Shown one piece after another: positions 8,543-17,799 of a DNA stretch of 64,000 bases. Location of the stretch: NCBI GenBank assembly GCA_938073905.1, contig CALJEN010000002.1, forward strand, positions 113,615-177,614, written 5' to 3'. The stretch comes from an uncultured Sulfolobales archaeon (lineage in GTDB: Archaea; Thermoproteota; Thermoprotei_A; Sulfolobales; NBVN01). The position numbers and the translations under genes were made by a program. Positions within the stretch are counted from its first letter, which is position 1; every line of letters starts with the position of its first letter. The notes beneath the pieces were generated by a model. It was not told the origin of the DNA. It ran no database searches and saw nothing but the letters and a program-made list of their open reading frames with translations.

Positions 8543-9181
8543 GTGTCAATCCATGTCATCCCTATAGCTGTCTCGCTGGCTCCCGGCCTCGCAGTCCTGG
8601 TGAGGACTGCCGGCAGGAGCCGCGGGGCCTGGGTGGCCGCGATGCTGGGAGGAGGAGGGTGGCTGGTGGCGCTGGCCCTGAGGATGCCCCTGCTGATGTC
8701 CGTCAGACTTCAGTGGGTCGCCTACGCGGTCTTCGCCTCCGTCGCTGCCGGGCTCTTCGAGGAGGTCACCAGGGCCTTGATGCTCAGAGCGGGCTTCGCG
8801 AGGGAGGAGCTGCCGAGGAGACCCATCGCTCTCGGTCTGGGCTGGGGCCTCGCCGAGGCTCTGATCGTCTACGCTCTGCCGGTGGGGCTCTACGCCGGGG
8901 CGCTGGGCTACGGGTGGATCGACCTGATGCCGGGAGCCCTGGAGAGGAACGCGGCTATAGCCGTGCACCTCTCGCTGACCCTGCTCCTCAGCGAGAACCC
9001 CCGGAGCCTCGGGCTGCTGGCTGCCGCGGTCGCCCTGCACTCGGCGGTGAACCTGGCCGCCGTAGCGTCCCTGCGCCTGCTGGAGAACGTATGGCTCGTG
9101 GAGCTGGTCATAGCGGTCATTGCCATAGCCCTGCTCGCGACGATAGCCGTACCTCGCGCTCGACGCCTGGCTTCATGCTAG
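8543..9181 (+). CDS. YhfC-like / PrsW-related intramembrane protease family protein
   Basis: 212-aa integral membrane protein with about six to seven hydrophobic segments. It keeps the layout of YhfC-type putative glutamic intramembrane proteases: GLFEEVTRALMLR (E-E-x3-R, about residues 72-84), then ALGLGWGLAEALIVY, AIAVHLSLTLLL and ALHSAVNLAAV, which hold the conserved Glu and His residues expected to form the site in the membrane. Start is GTG at 8543 after a GGGAAGG-type RBS. Substrate unknown. It is divergent from the membrane gene at 7922-8470. Confidence 0.65.
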   Translation: MSIHVIPIAVSLAPGLAVLVRTAGRSRGAWVAAMLGGGGWLVALALRMPLLMSVRLQWVAYAVFASVAAGLFEEVTRALMLRAGFAREELPRRPIALGLGWGLAEALIVYALPVGLYAGALGYGWIDLMPGALERNAAIAVHLSLTLLLSENPRSLGLLAAAVALHSAVNLAAVASLRLLENVWLVELVIAVIAIALLATIAVPRARRLASC

Positions 9182-9316
9182 CAGCGCGAACGCCGCGGAC
9201 TGTGTCCTCACCCCCGGCTCCGCACGGCCGAAGCACCGCTCACCCGGCCCTAGACCGCCCGGGTCGGCTCGGAAAACCTTATTTGGGGGGAGACCGAGAG
9301 GCGGATCGGGGATACC

Positions 9317-9649
9317 GTGAGCCAGGAGTTCGTGGTCTCGACCCTAGAGCACGTGCCCGGCTACAAGGTCAAGAAGGTGCTGGGCCTCGTCAGCGGGAGT
9401 GTCGTCAGAGCGAGGAACATAGGCAGGGACATCATCGCGTCGCTGAGGAACATAGCCGGGGGAGAGATCGTCGAGTACACGGAGCTCCTGGCCGACGCCA
9501 GGAACGAGGCCATCCAGAGGATGATCGAGAACGCGATATCCATGGGAGCGAACGGGGTAATAGGGGTCAGGCTGAGCACCTCGAGCATCATGAGCGGGGC
9601 GGCCGAGGTCGTAGCGTACGGGACCGCGGTCGTGCTGGAGAGGGAGTGA
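9317..9649 (+). CDS. YbjQ/UPF0145 family protein
   Basis: 110-aa soluble protein of the YbjQ family (UPF0145, sometimes called heavy-metal-binding), which forms pentamers in solved relatives; its biochemical role is not known. Family features are all present: GYKVKKVLGLVSGSVVRARN, a helix rich in E/A, MGANGVIGVRLSTSSI and the final EVVAYGTAVVL strand. The start GTG (9317) follows a TATA-like ACCTTATTTG about 40 nt upstream. Single gene. Confidence 0.88.
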   Translation: MSQEFVVSTLEHVPGYKVKKVLGLVSGSVVRARNIGRDIIASLRNIAGGEIVEYTELLADARNEAIQRMIENAISMGANGVIGVRLSTSSIMSGAAEVVAYGTAVVLERE

Positions 9650-9753
9650 GCACTGCGGTAGACCACTGTCCGCCGCTACTGCGCCTCCCCCGACCGGCGC
9701 TCCCGAGACCGCACCGGGTCTCGCGGGAGGAGCCCTGCGAGCTAGAGCGGTGG

Positions 9754-10401
9754 CTACTCTACGCGCCTAGCCAGCACCGTCGCAGCCGTCCTGAGGTCGA
9801 GCTTTCTCACCTCGCTCCCGACCCTCACGTAGATGGCCCTGCCCCTCCTGCCCACGATCTCGACCCTGGCTCCGCGGACTAGCCCCGCCTCCAGGCACCT
9901 CCTCATGTAGGTGACCAGCTCCCCCCTGTAGCCCACCACCTCCACTACGTCTCCGACCCCGAACTCCGTGAGGGACGTCCCCCTGGGGGAGAGACCTTCC
10001 CCGGGTATCGGGTTCCCGTGGGGGCACTCCTTGGGGGCACCCACGTGCCTGTAGATGGACTCGACTATGGCCTGGGGCAGGTGCTCCATGTAGTGGGCGT
10101 ACTCGTGAGCCTCCAGGGGACCGAACCCGAGCGTGGACAGGAAGACCTCGCAGATCCTGTGCTTCCTCACGAGGGGCCTTATCGCCGCTGCCCCCGCCTC
10201 GCTCAGCCTGAACCCCCTGAACCTCGTCCACACGACGTAGCCCTCGGACGCTAGCCTCCTCAAGACCTTGCTAACGGTGGCCGGCCTCACCCCGAGCTCC
10301 CTGGAGATATCGGTCGTCCTGGCGACGCCGAAGACCTCCTCCAGCCTGTAGATCGTCGCGAGGTAGTCGTCGACGGCCGTCCTCCTGGGAGACCCGCCCA
10401 T
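9754..10401 (-). CDS. DtxR/MntR-family metal-dependent transcriptional regulator
   Basis: 215-aa regulator. Residues 1-65 form the winged helix-turn-helix (VDDYLATIYRLEEV, DISRELGVRPATVSKVLRRL), about 66-135 the metal-binding and dimerisation helices with the family residues H, E and C (RKHRICEVFLSTLGFGP, EAHEYAHYMEHL, KECPHGNPIPGEG), and about 145-213 an SH3-like FeoA domain. Proteins of this type repress metal uptake genes when Fe2+ or Mn2+ is bound. No transporter is adjacent, so the regulon is elsewhere. A TTAATTA stretch just upstream (10431-10437) is probably its own TATA region. Confidence 0.88.
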   Translation of the reverse strand: MGGSPRRTAVDDYLATIYRLEEVFGVARTTDISRELGVRPATVSKVLRRLASEGYVVWTRFRGFRLSEAGAAAIRPLVRKHRICEVFLSTLGFGPLEAHEYAHYMEHLPQAIVESIYRHVGAPKECPHGNPIPGEGLSPRGTSLTEFGVGDVVEVVGYRGELVTYMRRCLEAGLVRGARVEIVGRRGRAIYVRVGSEVRKLDLRTAATVLARRVE

Positions 10402-10516
10402 CTCTCCCCGCAGGATGGCGGTCGGGGGTTAATTACCTTGCGCGACGCTGTCGGTGTTCGAGATATTTCCGGTGCCCTACATATCTCCCCTGCGGCCTGT
10501 GGAGGGTGGGAGCGGC

Positions 10517-11740
10517 GTGAGGTCCCTGGGCATAGACCCCGGCTCGAAGTCCATAGACCTGTGCGGGCTCTGCGACGGGGAGGTGTGCTTCGAGGAGGTC
10601 GTGGACACTCTGGAGGCCGCGCGGTCTCCCGAGAGAGTCCTGGAGGCCATCGAGAGAGCGGGAGAGGTCGACGTGGTCGCGGCTCCCTCGGGCTACGGTC
10701 TCGAGGTCACCAGGCTGAGCGACGTCCCCCCGGAAGTCTTCGAGGACTTCTACTACACGTTCGTCCTCGCCGCGACGAGGGAGGAGATCGAGAGGGCCGC
10801 GTCCAGGGGGATCGCGGGAGCCGGCATCTACTACGCCATGGCGAAGATAGCTGCGGAGATGCGGAGGAGGGGGCTCCCGGCCGTACTAATACCCGGAGTC
10901 GTGAACCTGCCCACGGTCCCCGTCTCGAGGAAGCTGAACAGAGTCGACATGGGAACGGCGGACAAGCTCGCGGTGGCGGCGCTCGGCGTGCACGAGGTCT
11001 CCGAGGAGCACGGGATCCCCTACGACAGGGTGGACTACGTCCACGTAGAGATGGGCTTCGGCTACAGCGCCGTGATGGCCGTCAGGGGCGGGAGGGTCGT
11101 CGACGGGATCGGCGGCACGACGATGCCGGGGCCGGCTTTCCTCACCTCCGGAGCCCTCGACCTGGAGACCGTCCAGGCGGTCTCGAGCTTCGAAAAGTCG
11201 GACGTGTTCACCAGCGGGTGCGCGGGCTTCACCGGGAAGGGGAGCCCGGAGGAGTGGATAGAGAGCGCCGAGGGAGACCCCGAGTCCCGAGCGTGCTTCG
11301 AGGCCATGGTCGAGGGGGTGGTCCGGGCAGTCTACTCGATGCTCTACCACGTCCGCAGACCCCTCGAGGTCTTGCTCTCGGGGAGGCTCGCCAGGCACCC
11401 GAAGGTCTTCAAGACCCTCGAGGAGGTGCTCGGAGGCGTCGCGCCGGTCAGGCTCATGCGCGGGCTCGGGGCCGGGCGCGTCAAGGAGACGGCCCAGGGC
11501 TACGCGGTCGTAGCGAGCGGTCTGGCCGGCGGACCCTTCCGGGAGCTCGTGAAGCACATGGGGATAGACTCGGCCAGGGGGAGCTCCCTCGACTACATAG
11601 TGCTCCCGCGCTTCTTCGAGTCCCCCCTCGGCCGCAAGTACCTGGAGCTCCGGGGACTCCTCAGGTCTCCGGCTCTAAACGTCGAGTGGTGGAGGAGAGC
11701 CGGAGCCCGGGGGACTCCGGGGCCTCTCCCGGGAGCCTAG
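10517..11740 (+). CDS. DUF1464 family protein (archaeal, ASKHA-like)
   Basis: Archaeal protein family of unknown function with an actin/sugar-kinase-like N-terminal loop. The start at GTG 10517 is preferred over the track start (10454) because it has a GGAGGGTGGG ribosome site and begins with VRSLGIDPGSKSIDLCGL, the nucleotide-binding-type first strand. Further family features are VVAAPSGYGLEVTRLSD, GIYYAMAKIAAEMRRRG, NRVDMGTADKLAVAALGV and GIGGTTMPGPA. About 407 aa, slightly long because of a C-terminal extension rich in G/P/R. It converges with the M20 peptidase gene; the two stop codons overlap in a CTAG. Function is not known; acyl or sugar phosphotransfer is only a fold-based guess. Confidence 0.75.
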   Translation: MRSLGIDPGSKSIDLCGLCDGEVCFEEVVDTLEAARSPERVLEAIERAGEVDVVAAPSGYGLEVTRLSDVPPEVFEDFYYTFVLAATREEIERAASRGIAGAGIYYAMAKIAAEMRRRGLPAVLIPGVVNLPTVPVSRKLNRVDMGTADKLAVAALGVHEVSEEHGIPYDRVDYVHVEMGFGYSAVMAVRGGRVVDGIGGTTMPGPAFLTSGALDLETVQAVSSFEKSDVFTSGCAGFTGKGSPEEWIESAEGDPESRACFEAMVEGVVRAVYSMLYHVRRPLEVLLSGRLARHPKVFKTLEEVLGGVAPVRLMRGLGAGRVKETAQGYAVVASGLAGGPFRELVKHMGIDSARGSSLDYIVLPRFFESPLGRKYLELRGLLRSPALNVEWWRRAGARGTPGPLPGA

Positions 11741-13116
11741 GCTTCCCCGAGCTCCCGAGAGGTGGCCGTCTTCAGGAGCAGTACGGCCGTGTAGAGAGTC
11801 AGCTTGGGTATGGTGTCCACGGTGACGTACTCGTTCGGCGCGTGGGCCCTGCCGCCGTGTCCGGGCCCCGTGGCCACCATCGGCAGCCCCAGCACCCTGG
11901 TGAAGAGGTAGGAGGGAGCGGAGCCGGGCGTCATGGGGACTACGTAGGGTCTCATCCCCATCTCCGAGTAGGCCTCGACGGCCAGCCTGACGACCGGGTG
12001 CCTCGGGCTCGTCTTGCTCCACGTGTAGGAGTCGTAGACCCTCACCTCCACGAGCTCCTCCACTCCCAGTCTCCTCAGCACCTCGCCGAGGTAGGCCATC
12101 ACGTCCTCGGGCTCTATGTTCGGGACGAGCCTGAAGTCCAGCCTCATGACGGCCTCCGCCGGGGTTATGGTCTTGGTCCCCGGACCCACGTACCCGGAGT
12201 GGAACCCGTCTATGTTCACCGAGGGCCTGAAGAACACCCTCAGGTACCACTCCCTCCCGGTCGCGAGGGTCCTGTAGATGCCGTACTCCTCGACGGTCCT
12301 CTCGATCGGGCAGGCCTCGGCTACGTCGTCCAGGTACTCCAGGTCCTCCTCGGTCGGCGTGACGGCCTTGGCCTCCAGCCAGCCGAGCCTCGGACCCGAG
12401 AGGGGGTCTACGAGCTCCGAGGCCACTCTAGCGAGGACGGCCGCGGGGTTCACTAGCCCGGGTCCCAGGCTGCTGTGAGCGTCGTAGCGGCTGACCCTGA
12501 CCCTGAGCTCTACGAAGACTATCCCCTTGTTCCCCAGCTCTATCACGGGCTTGCCCGGAACCTCCTCGGACGGACCGGCGAAGTACGCGAGGCTAGACCC
12601 CTCCAGCTCCCCCCTCTTGTCCTCCACGAACTTGGGCATCGACGGGCTGCCGATCTCCTCCTCACCCTCCAGGACGAACGCGACGCCCACCGGCAGCTCC
12701 CCGAGCACCTCCTCGAGCGCCTCGACGCCCAGCAGGGAGCACATGAGACCGGCCTTGGTGTTGTAGGCCCCCCTGCCGACTATCCTGTCCCCGACCACCG
12801 CCGCCTCGAAGGGAGGGTATTCCCACTCGTCCAGGGGGTCTGGAGGCTGGACGTCGTACATGTTGTATACGACCACCCTCCTCCCGTCCTTGGGACCCAC
12901 CCTCCCGTAGACTATCGGGTGACCCCCGTAGCTCAGGAGGACGGCGTCTCCCCCGAGCCTCTCCCTTATCCAGTCCCTCAGGAACTCCGCGGTCTCCTCT
13001 ATCCCCTCTCCGGTGCCCGAGACGCTTGGCATCCTTACGAGCCTCCTGACCTCCTCGACGAGCCTCTCCCTCGACTCGGTCACGTACCTCCTGAGCTTGG
13101 CCAGAAGCTCGTCCAA
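11737..13116 (-). CDS. M20-family metallopeptidase with unusual metal-ligand residues
   Basis: 459-aa M20 peptidase/dipeptidase type protein, cytoplasmic. It has the two-domain layout: catalytic halves around a lid domain inserted at about residues 210-340. EGEEEIGSPS (catalytic Glu and bridging Glu) and the late GHGGRAHAPNEYV (His) are normal. Two ligand positions differ from the usual pattern: the HYDVQP motif reads MYDVQP, and GRGASDNKG-type reads GRGAYNTKAG, so the His and the bridging Asp are replaced. This may be a distinct subfamily rather than decay, because length and the rest are intact. It lies 55 bp downstream of dppC on the same strand and probably finishes the imported-peptide pathway. 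Confidence 0.85.
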   Translation of the reverse strand: MDELLAKLRRYVTESRERLVEEVRRLVRMPSVSGTGEGIEETAEFLRDWIRERLGGDAVLLSYGGHPIVYGRVGPKDGRRVVVYNMYDVQPPDPLDEWEYPPFEAAVVGDRIVGRGAYNTKAGLMCSLLGVEALEEVLGELPVGVAFVLEGEEEIGSPSMPKFVEDKRGELEGSSLAYFAGPSEEVPGKPVIELGNKGIVFVELRVRVSRYDAHSSLGPGLVNPAAVLARVASELVDPLSGPRLGWLEAKAVTPTEEDLEYLDDVAEACPIERTVEEYGIYRTLATGREWYLRVFFRPSVNIDGFHSGYVGPGTKTITPAEAVMRLDFRLVPNIEPEDVMAYLGEVLRRLGVEELVEVRVYDSYTWSKTSPRHPVVRLAVEAYSEMGMRPYVVPMTPGSAPSYLFTRVLGLPMVATGPGHGGRAHAPNEYVTVDTIPKLTLYTAVLLLKTATSRELGEA

Positions 13117-13171
13117 GCGCGCACCCGGAGACGCTCGCGGTGCGGAAAATAAGCTGGGTCTCCGGTGCTCC

Positions 13172-14017
13172 TCAGTGCCTCCTGAGCTTGGGGTTCACGA
13201 TCTCGTCCAGAGCGTAGCTAACGAAGGTGACGGACAGCACCGCCAGAGCTATGGCGAGGCCCGGCGGCACCACGTACCACCAGTAGCCCGCGGACACGGC
13301 CCCCATCCTGAACGCGAACCTCAGTATGCCTCCCCACGACGGTATCCTCGGGTCTCCGAGGCCGAGGAAGCTCAGAGCGGCCTCGGCGATTATGGCGTTC
13401 GAGACCTGGAGGACCATGTTGGCCACGACCAGGGGGAGGGTCGCGGGAGCTATGTGCTTCGCCAGGATCCTGGCGGTGCCGGCTCCGCAGGCCCTGGCCG
13501 CCTCGACGTGGGGGTACTCCTTCAGCGAGAGGACCTGCGACCTGACCACCCTCGCGACCGGGGGCCACGAGAGGATGGATATCACGAGCACTATGTTGAA
13601 GAGCCCGGGGCCCAGGATAGCTGCGAAGATTATCATCAGGACCAGCGAGGGTATCGCGAGGAGCGCGTCCACCACCCTCATCAGCACCACGTCCAGGGGT
13701 CCCCCGAAGTACCCGCTGAGCAGGCCCAGGAGCGCCCCCAGGAGGGTCGAGAGGGCTGCCGCCAGGAACCCCACGAACAGGGAGACCCTCGCCCCGTAGA
13801 GGAACAGGGTGAGGAGGTCGCGGCCTATCTCGTCGCAGCCGAACGGGTGCGAGAGCGAGGGGGGCTCGAACGGTCGGCAGACCCCGTACTGCCACACACC
13901 GTAGGGAGTCGCGTGGGGACCCACCGCGGCCGCGGCCACCAGCGCGGCCAGCACGGCCAGCCCGAGCCTGCCGTACGGGTTCCTCAGGAGGATGCGGAGT
14001 GCCTCGGGAGACCTCAC
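13172..14017 (-). CDS. Peptide ABC transporter permease, DppC type
   Basis: 281-aa inner-membrane permease of the DppC/OppC family. The track ORF (to 14425) is extended by an upstream shadow; GTG at 14017 fits, as its first bases overlap the dppB stop (GTGA). It shows the N-terminal membrane segment, HPFGCDEIGRDLLTLFLYGARVS (quoted in part), four to five more segments, and the EAA loop AARACGAGTARILAKHIAP, which contacts the ATPase. With the SBP (15004) and DppB it forms a peptide uptake operon. The two ATPase genes (DppD/DppF) are not in the window, so the transporter must recruit ATPases encoded elsewhere. Confidence 0.9.
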   Translation of the reverse strand: MRSPEALRILLRNPYGRLGLAVLAALVAAAAVGPHATPYGVWQYGVCRPFEPPSLSHPFGCDEIGRDLLTLFLYGARVSLFVGFLAAALSTLLGALLGLLSGYFGGPLDVVLMRVVDALLAIPSLVLMIIFAAILGPGLFNIVLVISILSWPPVARVVRSQVLSLKEYPHVEAARACGAGTARILAKHIAPATLPLVVANMVLQVSNAIIAEAALSFLGLGDPRIPSWGGILRFAFRMGAVSAGYWWYVVPPGLAIALAVLSVTFVSYALDEIVNPKLRRH

Positions 14018-15000
14018 CTGAGCCTCACCCTCGGGTCTAGGTACGCGTAGAGCAGGTCGACCACGTAGTTGGCGACCAGGAAGGCGACCAGGATCAGTAT
14101 GAAGAGCCCCTGGAGCAGCGGGTAGTCCCTGGTCGAGACTGCCTCGAACATCAGGCGGCCGAGCCCCTCCCACGAGAACACGGTCTCGGTCATGACGGCT
14201 CCGGAGAATATCCCCGCGAGCTGGAGCCCCACGATGGTCACGAAGGGGGGCATCGCCGCCCTGAAGACGTGCCTCCTCACGACGGCGCTCTCGCTGAGCC
14301 CCTTGGCCCTGGCCACGTAGACGAAGTCCTCCTGGAGTATGGAGAGCATGGCGTTCCTCACTATGAGGAAGTTGTAGCCCAGCTGTATCAGGGTGAGGAC
14401 TACGAAGGGGAGGGTCATGTGCCACAGGTAGTCCGCGAGCAGGTCGAGGAACCCCTCGTGCGCCCTCGTGGCCGTGATCGTCCCGCCCACGGGGAAGAGC
14501 CTCAGGTTGACCGAGAAGAGCATTATCAGCATCATCCCGAGCCAGAAGGTGGGTATCGAGTAGGTCACCAGGGAGAATGCCGTGAGAGAGGAGTCCACCC
14601 TGGACCCGTACCTCCTGATCGACAGGAGAGCCATGGCGAGCCCCACGGCTATCGCGGCGGCCGTCGAGGAGCCCACGAGGGCCAGGGTGTTCAGCATCCT
14701 CCTGCCGAAGATGATCTCGACCACGGGCCTCCCGTAGTAGAGGGAGTAGCCCAGCTCACCGGTCAACACGTTGGCCATGTAGACGAAGAACTGCTCGTGG
14801 AGGGGTCTGTCCAGTCCGAGCCTCCTCCTGAGGAGCTCCCTGGTGAGCGGGTGTATCCTGGGGCTCTCGAGGAGGAAGGCCGTGGGGTCTCCCGGCATGA
14901 CCCGGAAGAGGAAGAAGGCTATGCTGACGAGGATGAAAAAAGACGCTAGGGTTTGGGCCGCCCTCGCGGCGGCGTACCTGGGCAGTCCCACGGCGGCCAC
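14014..15000 (-). CDS. Peptide ABC transporter permease, DppB type
   Basis: 328-aa DppB/OppB-family permease with six membrane segments. Family features: N-terminal ILVSIAFFLFRVMPGDPT, then LGLDRPLHEQFFVYMANV, and the EAA motif VARAKGLSESAVVRRHVFRA near residue 230. It begins 3 nt after the SBP stop with a GTG start and overlaps dppC by 4 nt, so the three genes form one transcription unit with coupled translation. Confidence 0.92.
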   Translation of the reverse strand: MAAVGLPRYAAARAAQTLASFFILVSIAFFLFRVMPGDPTAFLLESPRIHPLTRELLRRRLGLDRPLHEQFFVYMANVLTGELGYSLYYGRPVVEIIFGRRMLNTLALVGSSTAAAIAVGLAMALLSIRRYGSRVDSSLTAFSLVTYSIPTFWLGMMLIMLFSVNLRLFPVGGTITATRAHEGFLDLLADYLWHMTLPFVVLTLIQLGYNFLIVRNAMLSILQEDFVYVARAKGLSESAVVRRHVFRAAMPPFVTIVGLQLAGIFSGAVMTETVFSWEGLGRLMFEAVSTRDYPLLQGLFILILVAFLVANYVVDLLYAYLDPRVRLR

Positions 15001-15003
15001 CGC

Positions 15004-16962
15004 CTACTTGGTCGTCCTCCTCCCCACGAAGTACATCAGGACGCCGACGATCACCACCGCGGCTACCGCAGCGGCCACCGCCTCGGGTGGCGTGGTGGGC
15101 ACCTCGACCCGGACTGTGTGAGTGACGACGTGGGTCACGGGCAGGGTGGCGGTCACGGTCACGGTCACCGTGGCCACCTCCGCGACCGGCGGAGGCGGAG
15201 TGACCACTGGCGGCACCAGCTCCGTGTAGGGCAGCTCCGGTGGAAGCCCCCTGAAGTTCCCGTTTATCAGAGTCCAGAAGTTCAGTGCCCCGCCGGGCAT
15301 ATCGACCACACCCGAGAGCTCCCTCCTGTACACCTGTATCCAGAACCTCACGTAGATCGGCAGGATCGGTAGCTCCTCGGCCAGCACGGCCTGGAGCTGC
15401 TTGTACATCCTGGCCCTGGCGGACTCGTCCGGCTCGGCCTCGGCCCTCCTCAGCAGCTCCTCGAACTCCTTGTCCACGAAGCCCCACGGGTTGTTCCCAC
15501 CGGGCACAGCCTGCTCCTCGACGTAGAAGGCCGAGTAGTACCAGGGCGCGAAGTTCGCGTCGTTCTCGATTATGTACATATGGAACCTGAGCTGGTTGTA
15601 GACGTAGTCGACCATCGTGTCGAAGTCCAGGGGGACGTTCTTGGCCCTGACCCCTATCTTGGCCAGGTTCTCGACGAGTATATCTCCTATCCTCACCCTG
15701 ACCGGGTCGTACTCGGGAGTGTATATCGTGACCTCGAACCTCTCGCCGGTCGGGGACTCCCTCCACCCGTCCCCGTCGACGTCCCTGAAGCCGGCCTCGT
15801 CGAGCAGCCTGGCCGCCTCGGAGAGGTCGAAGTCGTAGCTAGGCACGTCTGGGTTGACCCAGAACCTGTAGCCCGGGTGGACGAACGTGTGGACCTTCTC
15901 TGCGTAGCCGAGCATCAGGACGCTGACAACAAAGTTTTTGTCGAGAGCGTGCGCCACAGCCTTCCTGAAGTTCTTGTTCCCGGTTATCGGGTCCCTCAGG
16001 TTGAACCCCAGGAACCCCACGTAGACGTCCGGGCTCTTGGGGACCACGAGGGTCGGGTCCCTCGAGGCCTCCTCGAGGACTGCGTAGGGAGCCGTCCACA
16101 TCATTACGTGGGCGTCCCCCCTCTTGACGGCCAGGTACTGGGCCTCATCGGTCGCGTACACCTTGAATACGAGCCTCTGGGCCCTCGGGAAGCCGGGCTT
16201 GAAGTACACCGGGTGCCTGACCAAGTCCAGGAGCTCCCCCTCGACCCACCTCGCCAGGGCGTAGGGCCCGGAGCCTATCCTGAGGTGCCCGTACCTGTTC
16301 ACGAAGTCCCTGGTCTTCGAGGCCACGTCCGCGGGCTCCCCCACCTCTATCCTCCCCAAGACCCTGGCCACGTCCGCCGAGCTCAGCGGGTTGAAGTGGG
16401 TCGGGTCTTCGAAGACCTCCTCTACGTGAGACCAGACGTGCCTGGGCAGGATGATCATGGTCCCGAAAGTCCTCAGTATCCAGGCGCTGAACCTCGACAG
16501 GTAGACCCTGACCGTGTACCTGTCGACGAGCTCGATCCTGTCGACGAACTCCACGCTCGGGTACCAGGACGGGGGCTGGTGCCTCCTGTAGAACTCCACT
16601 GTGAAGACGAGGTCCTCAGCGGTGATGGGGTTCCCGTCGTGCCAGTAGGCGTTCTCGACTATCCTGAACGTCCAGACCATGCCGTCGGGGCTGTGCTCGT
16701 AGTAGGAGCAGAGCCACGGATGCGGCTCGAGGTCTGGCCCCTCCCTGAAGAGCCTGTCGTAGGTCACCAGGTTCAGCCACCAGTCGTACCACGTCTCCTC
16801 CTTGAGGGGGTTCGGGTTCTTTATGTACTTCATCGAGGCCACTATGAGGGTCTCCTCGGCCTGGCCCACCGACAGCATCGGTAGCACAGTCCCCAGGGCT
16901 AGCAGCGCTAGGAGCGCGAGGGGGGCTATGCTACTGAAAGCTTTGGCGCTCAGAGTTGCCAC
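15004..16962 (-). CDS. Peptide-binding protein of the Dpp-type ABC transporter, membrane anchored
   Basis: 652-aa SBP family 5 protein. The N-terminus has a Sec-type signal (about residues 8-35, ending near SVGQAEE). The core shows YEHSPDGMVWTFRI, YWHDGNPITAEDLVFTVEFY and GSGPYALARW. After a valine/threonine-rich stretch (about 600-630, VTVTVTATLPVTH) the C-terminus is a single membrane helix followed by GRRTTK, which ties the protein to the membrane as in other Thermoproteota. It is the first gene of the SBP-dppB-dppC-M20 unit. A TATA-like box (ACTTATTAGT, minus strand) lies just upstream at about 16984-16993. Confidence 0.92.
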   Translation of the reverse strand: MATLSAKAFSSIAPLALLALLALGTVLPMLSVGQAEETLIVASMKYIKNPNPLKEETWYDWWLNLVTYDRLFREGPDLEPHPWLCSYYEHSPDGMVWTFRIVENAYWHDGNPITAEDLVFTVEFYRRHQPPSWYPSVEFVDRIELVDRYTVRVYLSRFSAWILRTFGTMIILPRHVWSHVEEVFEDPTHFNPLSSADVARVLGRIEVGEPADVASKTRDFVNRYGHLRIGSGPYALARWVEGELLDLVRHPVYFKPGFPRAQRLVFKVYATDEAQYLAVKRGDAHVMMWTAPYAVLEEASRDPTLVVPKSPDVYVGFLGFNLRDPITGNKNFRKAVAHALDKNFVVSVLMLGYAEKVHTFVHPGYRFWVNPDVPSYDFDLSEAARLLDEAGFRDVDGDGWRESPTGERFEVTIYTPEYDPVRVRIGDILVENLAKIGVRAKNVPLDFDTMVDYVYNQLRFHMYIIENDANFAPWYYSAFYVEEQAVPGGNNPWGFVDKEFEELLRRAEAEPDESARARMYKQLQAVLAEELPILPIYVRFWIQVYRRELSGVVDMPGGALNFWTLINGNFRGLPPELPYTELVPPVVTPPPPVAEVATVTVTVTATLPVTHVVTHTVRVEVPTTPPEAVAAAVAAVVIVGVLMYFVGRRTTK

Positions 16963-17341
16963 CGTGTACCCTTAGCAGGAGCACTAATAAGTATCATAGA
17001 ATCCTCCGGAGAGGTGTCGAAAGAGTCTCCAAGCTCACCCCTGCGTTCCCCGAACGGGCTTAAGGGAAACTCCAGTCGGACATAAACGAAGCCTCCAGGA
17101 GACCTGAGCCCTCGTGAGTCTCGGGAGCGCGGGGCGGATAGTGGAGGACAGGCGGCGGAGCCCCGGGTCGCGCAAGCTCGGGCACCCGGAAAGCTACCGC
17201 ACATAGGGGAGCCGGGCAGACCATCGGTGGTCTCGTGTCCGTCGGGGTCGAAGACCTAATGCCGGAGTGGGTCAGGGAGTTCCACGGCTCGAGGCTAAGG
17301 AGCCTCGAGGAGCTCTTCGGGTCGGCTAGCCGATAGTGGGC
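16963..17341. other. Intergenic region with SBP promoter and an unassigned short ORF
   Basis: The left part holds the minus-strand promoter of the SBP operon. On the plus strand a 33-codon ORF (GTG 17235 to TAG 17336) reads SVGVEDLMPEWVREFHGSRL and then stops. It looks protein-like and lies immediately before the BtpA pseudogene, so it may be the remnant of another gene in that lost operon, but I cannot identify it. Confidence 0.35.
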
Positions 17342-17770
17342 ATGATCCACTTGGCCCCGCTGTCGGGGTCTCCCGTCTGCAGGGGCTGAGCGTGGGCTAC
17401 GTGAGGGAGCAAGCCTGCCCTATCACGCTGGGAAGAGCGTTCCGCCCGAGGAGGCGACGCGTCGTGGTTGCGAGGGAGGTCGCGAAGTCCGCCAGCGTGC
17501 CGATCGGGATAACGGTGATGCGCGGCGGCGGGAGGGCGGTTCTCGGGATGGTCGAGGCGGCGGGGGCCAGGTTCGTGAGGGTGTGCCTCTACGCAGACAC
17601 CCTGGTCTGGGACACGGGAGAGCTCGACCACTGGAACGCTGCCGGGCTCGCGAGACCCAGGAAGGCTCCTCTACGCCGAGGACGTGGGGCCATCCTCGGA
17701 CACGCGCAAGGAGCGCGCGGCCGAACGCGCCGATAGAGACGCGGGGAGGCACCGGGCGTGGGGCTCGTTG
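17342..17770 (+). pseudogene. Decayed BtpA/SgcQ-family gene
   Basis: A broken gene of the BtpA family (TIM-barrel proteins, often next to sugar kinases and ABC transporters in Thermoproteota). The opening MIHLAPLSGSPVCRG matches the family start (MIHLPPLPGSP type) and ends in TGA. Further on, in a different frame (track ORF 17392-17736), EVAKSASVPIGITVMRGGGR and EAAGARFVRVCLYADTLVWD match the VPVGVNVLRND.. GARFVRVN segment. A third frame continues with RLLYAEDVGPSSDTR. At least two frameshifts and a stop are needed to link these parts, so it is a pseudogene. A second BtpA fragment lies at 23557-23756 on the other strand. Confidence 0.65.
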
Positions 17771-17799
17771 GAGGGTCAGGGGGCTGTGGGCGGAGCCCG

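Noticed and set aside
8512-9882. 456-aa plus-strand ORF
   Set aside because: Overlaps the YhfC-like gene, the YbjQ gene and part of the DtxR gene in another frame, with shadow composition.
10438-12456. 672-aa plus-strand ORF
   Set aside because: Covers DUF1464 in another frame and the M20 gene in antisense; no recognisable motif.
15580-16884. 434-aa plus-strand ORF
   Set aside because: Antisense shadow of the peptide-binding protein gene.
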